Origin: Bugula neritina
Taxonomy: Eukaryota; Bryozoa; Gymnolaemata; Cheilostomatida; Bugulidae
Direction: 5' to 3'
Assembly (NCBI GenBank): GCA_964035545.1
Contig: OZ037768.1
Span: forward strand, 10,248,741-10,312,740
Length of the DNA: 64,000 bases
Every line of letters begins with the position of its first letter. The first letter of the stretch is position 1. The notes beneath the pieces were generated by a model. It was not told the origin of the DNA. It searched no databases and saw only the letters and a list, made by a program, of their open reading frames with translations. The translations under genes and the position numbers were made by a program. Shown here piece after piece: positions 11,439 to 24,100 of this stretch.

Positions 11439-12618
11439 TGTTTCATGACTTGGAGCATTGCTGTTATATTTTATACTCAACTTTCTAGACTCTCTTGCCT
11501 TATGGATGTGCTAAATTTTTCCTCAGCTTAAAATCTTGCTTTACTAAAAACAGCCTAAGCTAACCAATCTTTATCTTCCACAGCAATTCATACTCTATAT
11601 ATCATAATTACCGGTAATTGTTTTTTAAATTCTTATATTTTTCTTACTTTCTAGCGCAATACTGTTATGCTAAGGAATATTTATTTTATTATGTTAACTT
11701 GATGATCATTGGATACGGAGCATAGCAAAGTATTTGATACAAATATATGATGTACAATAGTGTGTAATTGACCACATGTGGACATTATCAAAGTTCCTCA
11801 ATTTTTACCAAGATTTGTTCACTAAAGATGCTGCCTTGCTTGCAAAATATGTAAAGATCATGCATGCGGGCTGCAACCATTATTTATATATTTTATGACC
11901 CAAAATACTACAGACTTGTGATGTTTAATGAATTGAATTTATTTTTAATCTTTTTAAATTGATGGCAATGTTTGTCATATAATGATATATTATAAAGTAT
12001 ATTATTTCTAAAGTTGAAACCATTGTACTTGTAAAAATAATAAAGCCATGTATAACCAAGAATGTACACCTGAAATATTTCATCACCAAGACATAGCACC
12101 ATGGAGAACAACAGTCTTTAGAGGTAACACTGTGTTATGATAAATATAATTTTAGTAAAACATTAACCTAGCTGACAACGCAGCTCTCTATGACTTTAGT
12201 ACAGTGAAACTATGCGGAGGCTTAGATTAGCAGTCTCGCCTGTGAAAATATAGTAAGAGTGGTTAAAGCAAAAGTGTTCAAACACTGTTCTAAGAGGCAA
12301 CCAGACTTGGAAAAACATCCAACAAGTTCCAGTGGCTAACGATGACTAAAATTTCTCATCAGAGCAGACCAACTTATAGAAAGAGAACACTATACAATTC
12401 AGTAACTTTAATGTTGAATTACACTGCAATTTAATCAATCACACTAAAACTTCAGATTTGCAGGGACAATAATATGCATCATAGCAGTTATCTGCAGCTC
12501 AAATACACATTCGAACAACTTAAGCACCATTTAGAAAATCAGCAATTATATGGATATTCACCATTTTCAAAGACCATAATCATTCATATTATACTCATCT
12601 TACAAACCAGATATACCC
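11439..12618. other. Convergent 3' region between F-box/E2 gene and ZC3H3
   Basis: Presumed 3'UTRs of two convergent genes. AT-rich, with no open frame that looks coding and no RNA gene recognised. A candidate poly(A) signal for the plus-strand gene is at 12039. Confidence 0.45.
12039..12044 (+). terminator. Candidate poly(A) signal (AATAAA) of F-box/E2 gene
   Basis: An AATAAA hexamer about 600 bp past the stop codon. Position and sequence are compatible with a 3' end, but such hexamers are common in AT-rich DNA. Confidence 0.3.
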
Positions 12619-15600
12619 CTAAAGAAAGTTAGGCTTCCTCTTCAGCTGTTTTGGTTGTTTTGAATTTTTCATGTCATACTCTGTAATACATTACAATAAT
12701 ATTTAAACTAGATAAACATAAAAAATAGTTTGTTTCTATTAAATTTTAGCAACAAGGGTTTAAAATATTTTATTGAGATGAAATTTCACTACAATTTGCA
12801 CCCATACCTGTATTAGATACACTGGAAAGAGAGATATATGATGGAAGAGCTTCTGTTATTTCTTCTCTCAATATCTCCAGGGAGTCTGAACTTTCTTTTC
12901 TACTAAAAAAATCTTCAACATAAAATTGACAATTTACTAATAAAAAATATCAAGCAACTTGCCCTATGCTTGTTGGCAACTTTTTGCCACTATTTTAAAC
13001 ACCAACCATTACAACCTACCCAACAGCAGATACTTTATCCCTATGCTTATATTCAAGTTGCACAGTCTGTTTAGATGGTTTCTTTGGGTGTCTCAGTTTA
13101 CACCTGGTACCTTTAGGGCAACCTCCATTATCATCTCGATTAGGGCATATATCTGTATGCAGTTTTTTGCACTACATAAAAATCTAAGAATTAGTGTTGC
13201 AAAATTATACCACGGTTTTCATACAAAACTAAGACAACATTTGAACAAGCATTAAAGGTCTTCTGTCACACAGTACATTTTTACAATAGTAAATTTGAGT
13301 TTGATTGATTCTGATAAACATAATACTTTTAAAAAGAAGAACTATATTCCACAACATTAGAAAACAAAAATGCCAGGAAGGGAGGGAGTATAATTTAACC
13401 TTACTATCACCTTCAAATGTCAGGTACTTATATCTCATAAAACCAGTAAATCTGAAGCTTAATAATCATAAACAAGTCTAAAAGATAGTTTAAGTTTTTA
13501 GATTTAGAACATAGTTGAATAAACTACCACACGATACCCGTGGTTTTAACCCTTATTAAATATGAAGACATACAAAATGGATCCTTACAGCAACAGTAAC
13601 TACCCACCTCTATAGGCTGACCTACCTTCTCCCCTAGATGACAGTATTTAAACACAGCAAAGCTTTTACATATCGGAGCATTCTTGCCAACGTTTACATG
13701 CAGATACGGGCAATTATCCCGAAGACAACAACCACGGAGAAAGTGCTGGCAAACTGGCACTTTTTCTTTCCTTGCTTCATGAGAAAATGAGCAGTTTTCA
13801 ATTGTGCATGTTCCTCTCAGATATCTACCAATATTGCATAAATAGAGTGATGCGACTTAGATAACCAAACTGAGTATAACACAGCAACACCTAGCCGGTA
13901 CACAGTATAACTTACTAATGCCACAATGTGTGTTTGACACATTGTTCAAGTAAACAGCAATAATATAACATAATATGTGCACAGTAGCGCGCATGCACAC
14001 AAACAGACACTCTCGCACTAACACACACGAACCAATGCACGCACACTCGCACACACATATTATAATAAATGTATATTATTTTCGAGAGGCGGCGATAAAT
14101 AAACATCTCACTACGCAATATTATTCTCATGTAAAAGCAGAGCACACAATACCTACCTGGTACAGACAGCCACCCGTTCGGGATTATGGATAAAATAGCA
14201 TTTATCTCCCCTCTTACATTTTCCATAGCGCATATAATACAAACATTGTTTTTCATTTGTGTTATTTTTCTTATACTTTGCACGAATACTCAGGGTTGCA
14301 CTCTTTTGCAGATAATGACTACAAAAAAGCAATAATGTTTGAAAAACTAGAATTTCACAAGATGTGGATGCTATGTGTTTCTTTCCACATAAAAGCCCCA
14401 AGAATATAAAAAGTTTGAAATTTCTAATGTAAATTTAGTCAACCTATTCAAATACTTTAATGCATTGCTAAAATTACTGCACACATCAACATTACTGCAT
14501 ATCCACTTACAGCAAAGATTGCGCACATTATTAATTCTACACATGATAAAAGTTCCGTTGTAGCTGAAACGAAATTATTAATTACACAAAGTTGACTTGA
14601 AAAGTTTTACACACGAAGTGAAAATAAAATACCACAGACCTAAATTTGTGACACTGTTTGTAGGTCAACACATGTAAAAAAGCAAGGGTATAAGTCAAAT
14701 TAATGCTGATGAGCTCAACAAGTAGCAGATCAGAAACCCACCTTGCTAATTTCCTTAGCACCACTGTTTTGTCACCAGTCCTCCTAGCACTAGATAATGT
14801 AGGTGCACCTGCAATATATACATTTAATAAAGATCAAAGTCCAACAGCACACCACCAATTTTTTCACACATCCATTTTACAATTTGATACGGAGAACTTA
14901 CCGCCTGTAATAGTTGTAGTAGTACGGCTAACAAGCTTGTGAGGAGACATAAAGGTATATGAAGACCTTAGGTCACTTCTAACCCACTTCAGGCTGCGTC
15001 TATGCGGCTTCTTCTTTAAGGATAACACCTTAATTGGCTTTCTTGTTGCACTAAGTCTATCGATTTTGTACCGATTATGGGTTGTCATGGCAGGTTTACG
15101 ATGGTCAACTTTGAATGGAGATGAGTACTTTCGCTTTTTTAAAAGAGGAGAAGAGCCTTGAGAAGAAAACTTAGCGTGACTTTTCTTCAGCTCAGCAGAT
15201 CTTCTACGTATTTTATACTTAGAAATGATTCGTTTACCTGATTTGGAAAGATGTGGTGAAAATCGGGTTTTGTTTGCCGGCTTAGACCGATTACTCCAAG
15301 AAAGTCGTTTTTTTACAAGTTTATATTTGCCTACTGGCTGTAGTAGTTTCTCTGTTTTATGAGCAGTGACAGTTTGCTTTGGACTGATAAATGGTGACTT
15401 CTGATTTGATATACTAGTGCTTGCAACCACAGCATCTGTAGGTATTGTACAAGACTTTGAATTATTTTGAGAGAGCAAGTTTTTATTCACCCAAACATAT
15501 TTGTTGCTTCTTTGTTTTGTTAGCAGAGATTCTGTAGAAGCAGCTTTGTCATTTGACGATTTTGGCAAATAGCAACACTCATTAGCAGTCACCACCATCG

Positions 15601-17266
15601 GTGTCTTAACAAACCTGTGACTTTTAGAACTGAGTGAATGAGAACTTTTGGAACCTGAAGAAATCGGTGACTTGGAAGGCTTTACCACTCTGCGTTGTTG
15701 GATTTGCTGATCAGCTATAAAAATTGTAACTAAAAGGTAAAATGATGTAGACATACAATTAAAGTTACACATAATTATAAGATAAAGGTAATAAAATCTT
15801 GCAAGTCAACCTAGAAATTTTACAGCATTGGCTTCAGTTTGCAATATGAATGGAACCATTAGATTTTATATAAATATATAACTAGTTTCAAATTACATGT
15901 AACCTAAATGTAAAATAATTCTAAATAAAACTTAGTTACTACAAACTACAACAGATTTGATGACTTGTGAACTGTATGCAGAGCCCAAAGTACTTATCTG
16001 GTGATATGGGCCCAGTAATAGGCCTGCGTAGTGAAGGCTAAAATAATCATTCAGCTACTTCATTTAAAATAAACTTTTTAGTGTTCTGCATTGATAGTTT
16101 TGGAGGTGCGACAAGCATTAAAGACCCATAACAGGAATGTCACTGGCTAACACGTATTATGAGCCACCGTGAGCATAGATTTAGGGTGAAAGAACACGAA
16201 TTGGTGGCACTACCTGGAGGCAAAACAGTTCGTGAAGCAGTGGTCCTCCTTTCTGTTAGAGAGTCATGACTCAAGACTTGTCTTTTCGCATTGCTTGCTG
16301 CACAACTTTGACCTCTAGATTGAGTATTTCTGACTAGTGAATATTTACTAGAAGTCGGTGGTCTGTGGTATGTGTGTGTCTGGTCTCTACAAACAATGTT
16401 TATGCTGTAAAGCTGCATTTATACCTTTACTGAAAAAATTTCGAAGTTTTAGTTAATATCACTAATCCGAGTGCCTCTTTATAGTTTTACTGAAAATTGT
16501 CAAAATCATATTGAGGCAGAAACTCACTTTATAATATTGAAATATAACTCGCTCAATCGCTATTTAATATCTTTAGAAAACGTAATGAATTAGTTGAGTT
16601 GACAGCATAAAAGCAATAATTTAATTAATAGAGGCAGCCGATATAATTATAAACATGAATACCGATATCTTCAAAGAGTTATCATTCCCGTTAATTGTTA
16701 TTCTGAAACCGACCGATAAAGTTATCACAAATCAAAAGTTTTGACGAGTGGCCTTTACAATGCAATGCAACTCGGTGAAATTTCAACTTGGCCAAATTGA
16801 ATTTCCGACTGAAAATTGTGAAGTAAAACTGCAACTTTACTCAAATATAAAAAATGCATAAAATTATATAATTTCGGAGTCCTAATATTTGTTATAATAT
16901 ATTACCTGAACCGCTGACTGAGAGTTTGTTGCGAGTTATGAGGTCTTTTTGCTGCAATTTGATTGTGATTTCGTATAGCAGCTAAAATAAAATATCAATA
17001 ACTGAAACAACATTGCAACTTAAAAACAAGCAGCATATATAATTACCATGACTATACTCTTAACATGAACGTTGGTTTTCCCAAAATCTGTTTACCTACT
17101 ACATATATTTTATAATTTAAATTATTGCCTGGCAAGCAAGTAGACACCCAGATCAAGAAATAGTCTTCCGGTGGAAGTAATATAAACAAGCAATATATGT
17201 AACATTGTAATTACCTGAATAATATGCAATTTCTTTCATCAGCCTCTCGTTATCATTCTCAGGCAT
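12619..17266 (-). CDS. ZC3H3: Zinc finger CCCH domain-containing protein 3 (ZC3H3)
   Basis: Nuclear protein linked in other animals to CPSF-dependent polyadenylation, mRNA export and Smad signalling. Ten exons on the minus strand: 17266-17215, 16981-16906, 16386-16214, 15714-14902, 14808-14742, 14300-14157, 13824-13626, 13171-13020, 12899-12808, 12680-12619. Phases agree and give 609 residues, shorter than the human protein (about 950). The basic N-terminal half has family-type motifs (KYSLV, KYVWV, KYKLV). Five tandem CCCH fingers span residues 413-536: C413/C422/C428/H432; C440/C448/C453/H457; C467/C475/C480/H484; C494/C503/C509/H513; C517/C526/C532/H536. The C-terminus keeps the family-like LPSYISLSS stretch. 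The acceptor at 12899 is a NAGNAG site, so a one-residue length variant is possible. The start is the only ATG in exon 1 that precedes a family-like N-terminal helix (ERLMKEIAYY). Confidence 0.92.
13975..14061. repeat. Interrupted CA/TG-rich low-complexity tract
   Basis: Interrupted CACACA, CGCACA and GCACAC words inside a ZC3H3 intron. Simple low-complexity sequence with no coding role seen. Confidence 0.6.
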
Positions 17267-18235
17267 CTTAGCCAAGCTAAATTATAAATATGTTACATTT
17301 GTAGCATCTATCTATTCAGAAAACCATAAATTCATCAAGTTCATTAGTACAAATATATCCAAAAACTGATTTAATATATCCAACGCCAAAAAATAATATT
17401 TAAAATATCAACTTATTTCAAATAATTAGGTTATAAATTTGGCGAAATAATGGTATAAAATAAGAAAGCAGCCGCAGCAAATGTGATTTTATAAGTTTGA
17501 AAAAATGACAACATGCAATGCAACAACACTTTATTTAGTTGAGTCGGTTCAGACATGAATCTCATCAGCAACTTTTTGCTCAAATGGTATGACATAATGA
17601 AAAAGATCAGGTTCTACTAAGGTTTCACATACTTTGCTGATAGAAAAATCTCTTAAAACTGACTAAATAAGTATATATTTCAATGGATACACAAATTTTT
17701 AACCAACATGCTATAAAAAGTGACACCAAATGACATAAAGCCAGGCAGTCTTGCTATCCCATTCCACGTGCTAAAAAAAGCAGTCCTTGCTAATAGGCTG
17801 CTGTTGATCTAAATTATTAAAGGCATTTTAGATAAAGATTAATCTCTTCACAGAATAAACCTTTTATGTACATAGGACACACTTCTCTTTTAACCCAACC
17901 TGAATCGCTTTTATTTATAGGCAAAAGGAGTGGGCACGGGCTTTTATGATGCAAGTGCAGAAACAGATAAAGTTGGAAAAGCCTGATTTCTAGGAGAGAA
18001 ATATCACAAATAAAAGTATGTTTCGTAAACCTTTCAACTTAAACCACAAAGCCAAGGTTCATAAAAGAAATCAAAGAACTTGACCTATTGAAAATTGAAT
18101 CTTATTCCGAAAGGCCTTTTAATTCTTATCTAACAAGTCAAATCTGGTAAGACATGACGACATTAGTAAAGCACATTTAAATACTGACGCCAAGCAAACT
18201 GCTGAACATCCGAGTCCCACCTTCAATGCGTCATT

Positions 18236-18740
18236 ACGCTAGTGAAAGCTTCCAAAAAAGCTGGAAGGCAGCTAATATTTCTCCTCTATGCAAGTCTAGA
18301 CTAAAAGAAGGTTTTCAAAACTATCGCCTTGTATCCTTAACCAGTACCCCTCCTCTTGAGATCTCTGCTTGAAATCATTGACAAAGTATTAAGTAATCGA
18401 CAGCATGGCTTTAGAAAAGGTCTCTTCTATGAAACGCAATTGTGTGCTACAATGTGAGATATTCTGCAAGCTGTTGATAATAAACAGAGTGTTTATACTG
18501 CTGCTGTATATTTCTCAAAAGCATTCAATAGTCTGCCCCATGCACTACTGAGGCATAAACTTTCTATGTTTGCTGATCTTGATGACTACCTAATTAGCAA
18601 AGGGCCACAGCATCCTCAATTGTTTGCATATAAGACTATGTCTACCACATCTAAAATATGCTTCTGCTATCTAGGACCCGGTTTTTAAAGTGACGTTGCC
18701 AGTTTGGAAAGTATTCAGTCAGAGGCTGTTCGATGCATGT
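18236..18740 (+). pseudogene. Decayed non-LTR retrotransposon reverse transcriptase
   Basis: Translation in shifting frames recovers a LINE-type reverse transcriptase series: SFQKSWKAANISPLCK, then NYRLVSLTS, then RQHGFRKG, then YFSKAFNSLPHALLRHKL, and near the end HLKYASAI-stop-DPVF and SLESIQSEAVRC, which match the downstream LINE motifs around WDP and LExVQRRA. There are frameshifts and in-frame stops, and the usual DFSKAFD motif has lost both aspartates. The segment that would hold YADD is deleted, so it is inactive. It is followed directly by low-complexity TTAGTATTAGTA sequence. Confidence 0.8.
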
Positions 18741-18779
18741 GAATGTGGACGGGAAGATTCTAATAAAATAACAATTAAT

Positions 18780-19120
18780 ATAATTATTATATTCACTATG
18801 ACTCTTAGTCTTAGTATTAGTATTATAATTATATACATTAGGCTGATTATCATTATCTCTATGGTGATGGATCAAAATGATGCTGAATTTAATAATAGTA
18901 ATGATAGAATTAATCATATTCGATATGAATTTTATAATCATCATGTTTACTCTTAGAATTATTTATTATTCTCTATCACTGTGATTACATTTACATTTAT
19001 AATCAAAATCATTGTAATGATTATACTTATAGTTATTAATCATTGATTATCAACATGAGTATCATTATTACTACTACTACTACTAGTGTTACTATTACTA
19101 TTAGTATTATCACTATTAAT
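18780..19120. repeat. Degenerate TTAGTATTA/ATTACTACT array
   Basis: Triplet-based low-complexity sequence containing short pure ACT runs near 19070. It begins just after the LINE relic. Confidence 0.6.
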
Positions 19121-19184
19121 AATTATTTTTTCAATTGATAATACTTATACTAATAGTATTAATATTATCAATTGAAAAAATAAA
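19119..19184. repeat. Palindromic inverted repeat
   Basis: Two arms of about 20 bp reading TTTTTTCAATTGATAATA and its near complement, separated by about 17 bp. A cruciform-prone AT-rich palindrome in intergenic DNA. Confidence 0.65.
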
Positions 19185-19445
19185 AGACAAATTGAAATTT
19201 AACAATCCTCATCCTGATCCTGGCTAGTAAAAATATCATTATGATTATGATTATGATCAAGTTTCAGTTTAAGGCATTGCAGTAAAACTACATGTAATGA
19301 CTAATCACTGTATGTCAGCTGTTTTAAATCGAAAAAATCGATCTTCTATTTGAATTTCAAAATGTTTACATGAATTTGGTCATGGTCATTGAACTGGAAA
19401 CATATTTGAGTTCATGGGTCATGGTGATTAAAATCCGCTTGCAGT

Positions 19446-19550
19446 AGCACCGAGTTGGTAGCCACTGAGTGTCACAGGATGCCTCGAGTTTGTCGTTTGG
19501 ACAACGACGTGTATGCAAATCCTAAACTCAGTCACTCTCAACTCGGTGCT
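19446..19550. repeat. Foldback element
   Basis: Imperfect hairpin whose ends are AGCACCGAGTTG and its exact complement CAACTCGGTGCT, with further pairing through the inner CACTGAGT/ACTCAGTC segments and a small loop around GTCGTTTGGACAACGAC. Possibly a small non-autonomous DNA element. Confidence 0.65.
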
Positions 19551-20084
19551 ATTTCTAGCGATATTTATATAATTACGGTTAGACTGATTCGCCTAAACTT
19601 TGCGGGACCATAAATTCATAAAAACATTTTCACAAGTGCACAACTCTGGACTGCGTAAACTTTACGTATGCAGGTAAAGTTGTGCTTATGCTGTTGAATT
19701 GTTTCAGAACAAACTCAGCTAAACCTATAATACCATTTATGCGCAACAAATTTAAACTGTGCAAGCTGGAGGAAAATTGAAATGTCTTGGTCTACGACAC
19801 GATAATGTTCACAATAATCGATTACGATATGAATTAGAATATCACTAATAACAATGATAATGACAATCATATTATATATTATATTTGAATTGATTTGTTT
19901 CAATAATTGATGCAATGTATTACACATTTGTAGTTATACTTATAGTTCCAGTTTGTTATAGAAAAACTTAAACATCTTCATGTTTATTGTTATTTTCATT
20001 TTGATTTTAATCTTCAATTTCATATATTTCTAATTTTATGATCCTCATCCTGGTCCTGCAGTTGCTCCCACTTACTAGAACCAA

Positions 20085-20240
20085 GCCATTAGTAATACTA
20101 ATAGTAATACTGTATTATTATTAGGATTAGTATTAGTATTAGTAATAGTAAATGTAATACTAATAGTAATACTAATACTAATAGTGAGTGATACTAATAC
20201 TAATAGTAATGGTAATACTAATAGTAGTACTAATTTAATT
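20085..20240. repeat. Degenerate AATACTAATAGT array
   Basis: Repeated ACTAATAGTAAT words with variable spacing. The same low-complexity family as at 4200, 36960 and elsewhere. Confidence 0.7.
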
Positions 20241-21192
20241 AAAACTTGAATACTGAATAGACAACAATCTTGAAAATGTCATCGTTTAAAGTTCAAATGG
20301 CGTTACTATTAGTATTTGTTTTTGAGTAGTTGTTCACGTTAAATTTGATGTTTTAAATAATAAACTCACTTTAAATATTGCTATCAGTTTCATTATTAAT
20401 ATTATGGAAGAAATGTATTTTAATTTATTCATTATTGTTACAAATTAAAATTGAAATATATCTATATAAGTTTGTCAATATTACTATAAGGATAACTATA
20501 AGATGTAAATCATTATTAATATGAATATGTATCATCTTCATTGGTAATTACATTTTGACTTTCACTTAAGACTTCCTATTACTATTTGTATTAGATTTAG
20601 TGTTGCTATCAGTATTACTATTAGACTTGGCTTAGTATAAGTCTCAGATGTTAATCATAATTTTATATTTATTTACTTTATTAGTTCATGAACTCATGAA
20701 GTGTTGTTCACTGTCAAGGGCGGTTTTTTTTTTTAGTAGCGGTGCAGGCGTGTTTATACTGATAGTAGATTCTGATCTCAAATTGATATTCTTCAAGTTT
20801 AGATTTATGAGTAATAATTAAATTTAATATAAATAATATATTTATAAATGTAACTTAGTAATACTAATTAGCCACAAAGTCAAATAAGCTGCTTCAACAC
20901 AAATAAGACTAAGTTGATAATTTTTAAAATACTCGAAACTTGGTAGTCATTTATAGGCTTGTTACACTCCTACCAATGTATAAAACCTACAGCTTTTAGC
21001 CTAAGCCATTATTGGGTGTACAATGCAGACGCTCCAAGTTACTGGCTAATTTTAAAACCTCTCATATGAAAAACATATTGTTAATTTTACATTAGCTACC
21101 ATTTCATCTCTGTTTCTTTCTAGCTACTTGCAATTGCAGTAATAACTAATATGCTTTCATTGTGTGTATATTGTCCAAGATTTGCTGCTAAA

Positions 21193-24100
21193 ATGGAGCC
21201 TGGTGATAACACTGAAATCATCAATATGAAAAAAGACTTTCAAAAATTTGTTAGTGGAAATGATGGCAGCAAGAGATCTAGACTAGATTTCTCAGATAAT
21301 AGTATTTTAGATTCATCTCTAGCATCACTCCATAAATCCTATAACCAAGGTGAGAATAGCCTCTAATGACTTTTAGCCTATGTCTAATGTCATTTTATAT
21401 TCATTTGGCTCCTTAATTTTAAAATGGTTAGAATTATTAAATGTTTATTTTTACATTCTCTTTTTATAGATTGCGAGACTTTGAAAATTAAAAGTGATCT
21501 CGTTTATTGTAAAAGTCGTATCGGTATGCTAGAGTCTCAACTTCACAACAAAGACACAGAGTTGCAGGAGCGAGCTGTATTGCATGAAAGAGAAATCTCC
21601 GAGCTGAAGCGAGCTCATGATGTGAGTTAAGCTGTCACATAATCATTAATAATTATGATGCCTGTGTCTTATAATTGAAAAGACAAAAGAAGTAATCACA
21701 TATATGCTATATACTTGTAAAATACAATCTTTCAGCGAGAGCTCCGAGGCTATTCAGTGCTAAAAACATCTCATGAAAGGGTGCTTCACCGGCAAGAGAT
21801 GTGCGAGACAGAGCTTGAAGATGAAAAGGCTACTGTTTCTCATTTGAAGAATGTCTATGACAAAAAGCTACTAGAATTGCACCAACTGAATATAGACCAG
21901 GATATTGCAAATACGCAGGTATAAATTCATATCTGTATATATAGACTATACTGTAAGCTCCTGGAGACAACCATTTTTTTACATCATATAATTAAAATTA
22001 CGTTGGTAAAATTTCGTAAGCCTCTAATAGTTTTAAATTTGCCTAAATGCTTACAAATATGACAATGCCTTATGTCCTATGCAGCTAGTTTATAATTCGT
22101 AGATTGTTCACACTTGACATTTTGACAGATTGGGCTTAAAGATTGAACTCACTTTTCAAGTATTGTCAAAAACAATTTAAATCCAGTCACCATCAATCAT
22201 TATTTATTACTTTTGCTACAATGGTTTTCTAATATATTATTTGACTTGTGTTTATTTTTCTTTGAAGTTACTAGAGGAACAGAAAGCTAAATGCAGAGAA
22301 TTAAAAAATGAAAAGCTCACTTTACAAGCAGACCTTTCAGTTGCAAACTCTGAACTTTCTTTGCTGAAAGACCAACTTGCCGATCTAAAAAAGTGAGTAA
22401 TTTTAAATTTTATGATGTTTATGAGCTGTTAGCAAAATAAATAGCAGAGCTGAAAAGTTCAAGTGTTTCCACCTTTTTTTTTAAGTTTAAAGTTGTAATA
22501 CCGTGTTTCTTTTTCACAAAATTTCTGATTCTATATTCTAAAAGACTATTATTTTTCCTCTCATTTCTAAACAGTTTATATAACTATATGTTAATACATA
22601 CCTGAAGGCTTGTGGTGAGTTTTACTTGCTTATTTACAAAGTAATCAGCTGATTATTGTATGCAAGATAAGATGAAGTTATGAAAGTTTTGATGTTTTTT
22701 CCTCTAAGTAGAATAAGGATTATGTGGGGAAACAACTCTAGAATGCTAGCCTTGTTTCTGCATGACTAAAAATGAGATAACTAATTGTTTTACTGTGTTT
22801 TCTTTATCAACTTTAGTCATGCCACTGACAGAACTACAAAATTTGGGTAAAACTTTTTGTAATATTGTTTCATTCTGCTATTCACCTTGGTTATAAACGA
22901 ATGGTTAGTCATTCATTTTATGTTTCAATTTTATAGAAACAGTATTTAGTCTGATAGTTTTTATATTCCACTATATCAATTTGCCTGTTAATATTTATTG
23001 CGTTCGGCAGTGTCATTAAAATTGCATTCCATTTAGATTTATCCAGATCTCAAAATTCAGCTTTGCCAAGTTAATTCTCAGCACAGCGTTGTATGTTTTC
23101 TTCAAATCTGCAATTTGTACCATATGAAGGTCTACTACTCTCTCATTCTCTGTGGATAATTTGTAGACAAACATTGCTGACACTGTGGGGTGCCTTTCTT
23201 AAAATTTAAAATTTATTATTCTACTTTTTGTATTTATTTAGTTTTTTTTTTCTATTAGCGACTAAATGCGAAATATTTTGACTGGAAATGATAATAATTG
23301 GCATAATTTTTTTCAATTTTGTTTATTTGAAATCTTTTTTTTTTTATAGAAAATTGAATGATTCTTTAAACAACAGTACAGAGTCTGAAGAATGGAAAAC
23401 AAGAGCTACAAAGGCTGAGGAGAAACTGAAAGAGGTGCAGACAGAGTTGGATAGGCATCAAGAAGACATACTTGTAATGTCTGCCAGAAAAAAGGATTTG
23501 GCTCGACTAAATCAAATTTCTGAGGAAAATAAAACTCTAAACAGACAGGTTATGTTTTATAAGTAAGTTATTTAATTGAATACTCGATTTCACAGTCTTA
23601 GTACTCAGATATACTATCTTATTGCTTCAAGGAGGCAGGAAGCGGTAACAAAATCTGTCACCTATTCATCCAAAGTCACAATTGGTTAGATTAAAAGTAG
23701 CACTAGAAATTATAGGAATTTCTTTAAAAGAAGTATATAGCACACATTGAAAGCTGGTTTTAATAAAATTTCACTAGCTGCAATCTACTTGAAGATTTTC
23801 ACAAAAATCATTCCTGGTTGTAACATGGTGTTTCAGTCTGCTTAGTTTACAGAGCCACGGTGGACAATGTTGAAGTTATGAAAGAGAAGGTCAGGACGCT
23901 GGAAAGGCAACTGGTAGTTCATGAACAATTGCAGAGTCAATTTGCTGCATTGCAAGTAGAAAATGAGGTAAACATCACAGTTGCTGACTCCAGCATTATG
24001 ACAATATCATATTTAACTGTAGATATAATTACAAGTAGTCTACATCAACGTTAAAAAGGTATTGCTCTCTTTTTCCATGTAGTAATTAGGTGAGTTGCCC

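Larger units (their letters stand above)
17267..21192. other. Repeat-rich intergenic region between divergent ZC3H3 and MAD1
   Basis: Shared upstream region of two divergent genes. It holds a decayed LINE relic, a foldback at 19446, a palindrome at about 19119-19184, and several degenerate TAGTAT/ATTACT arrays. No intact open frame or RNA gene was found. Confidence 0.55.

Noticed and set aside
13229-14401. Short minus-strand open frames with cysteine pairs taken as separate zinc finger genes
   Set aside because: They are individual exons of one ZC3H3 gene once splice phases are joined.
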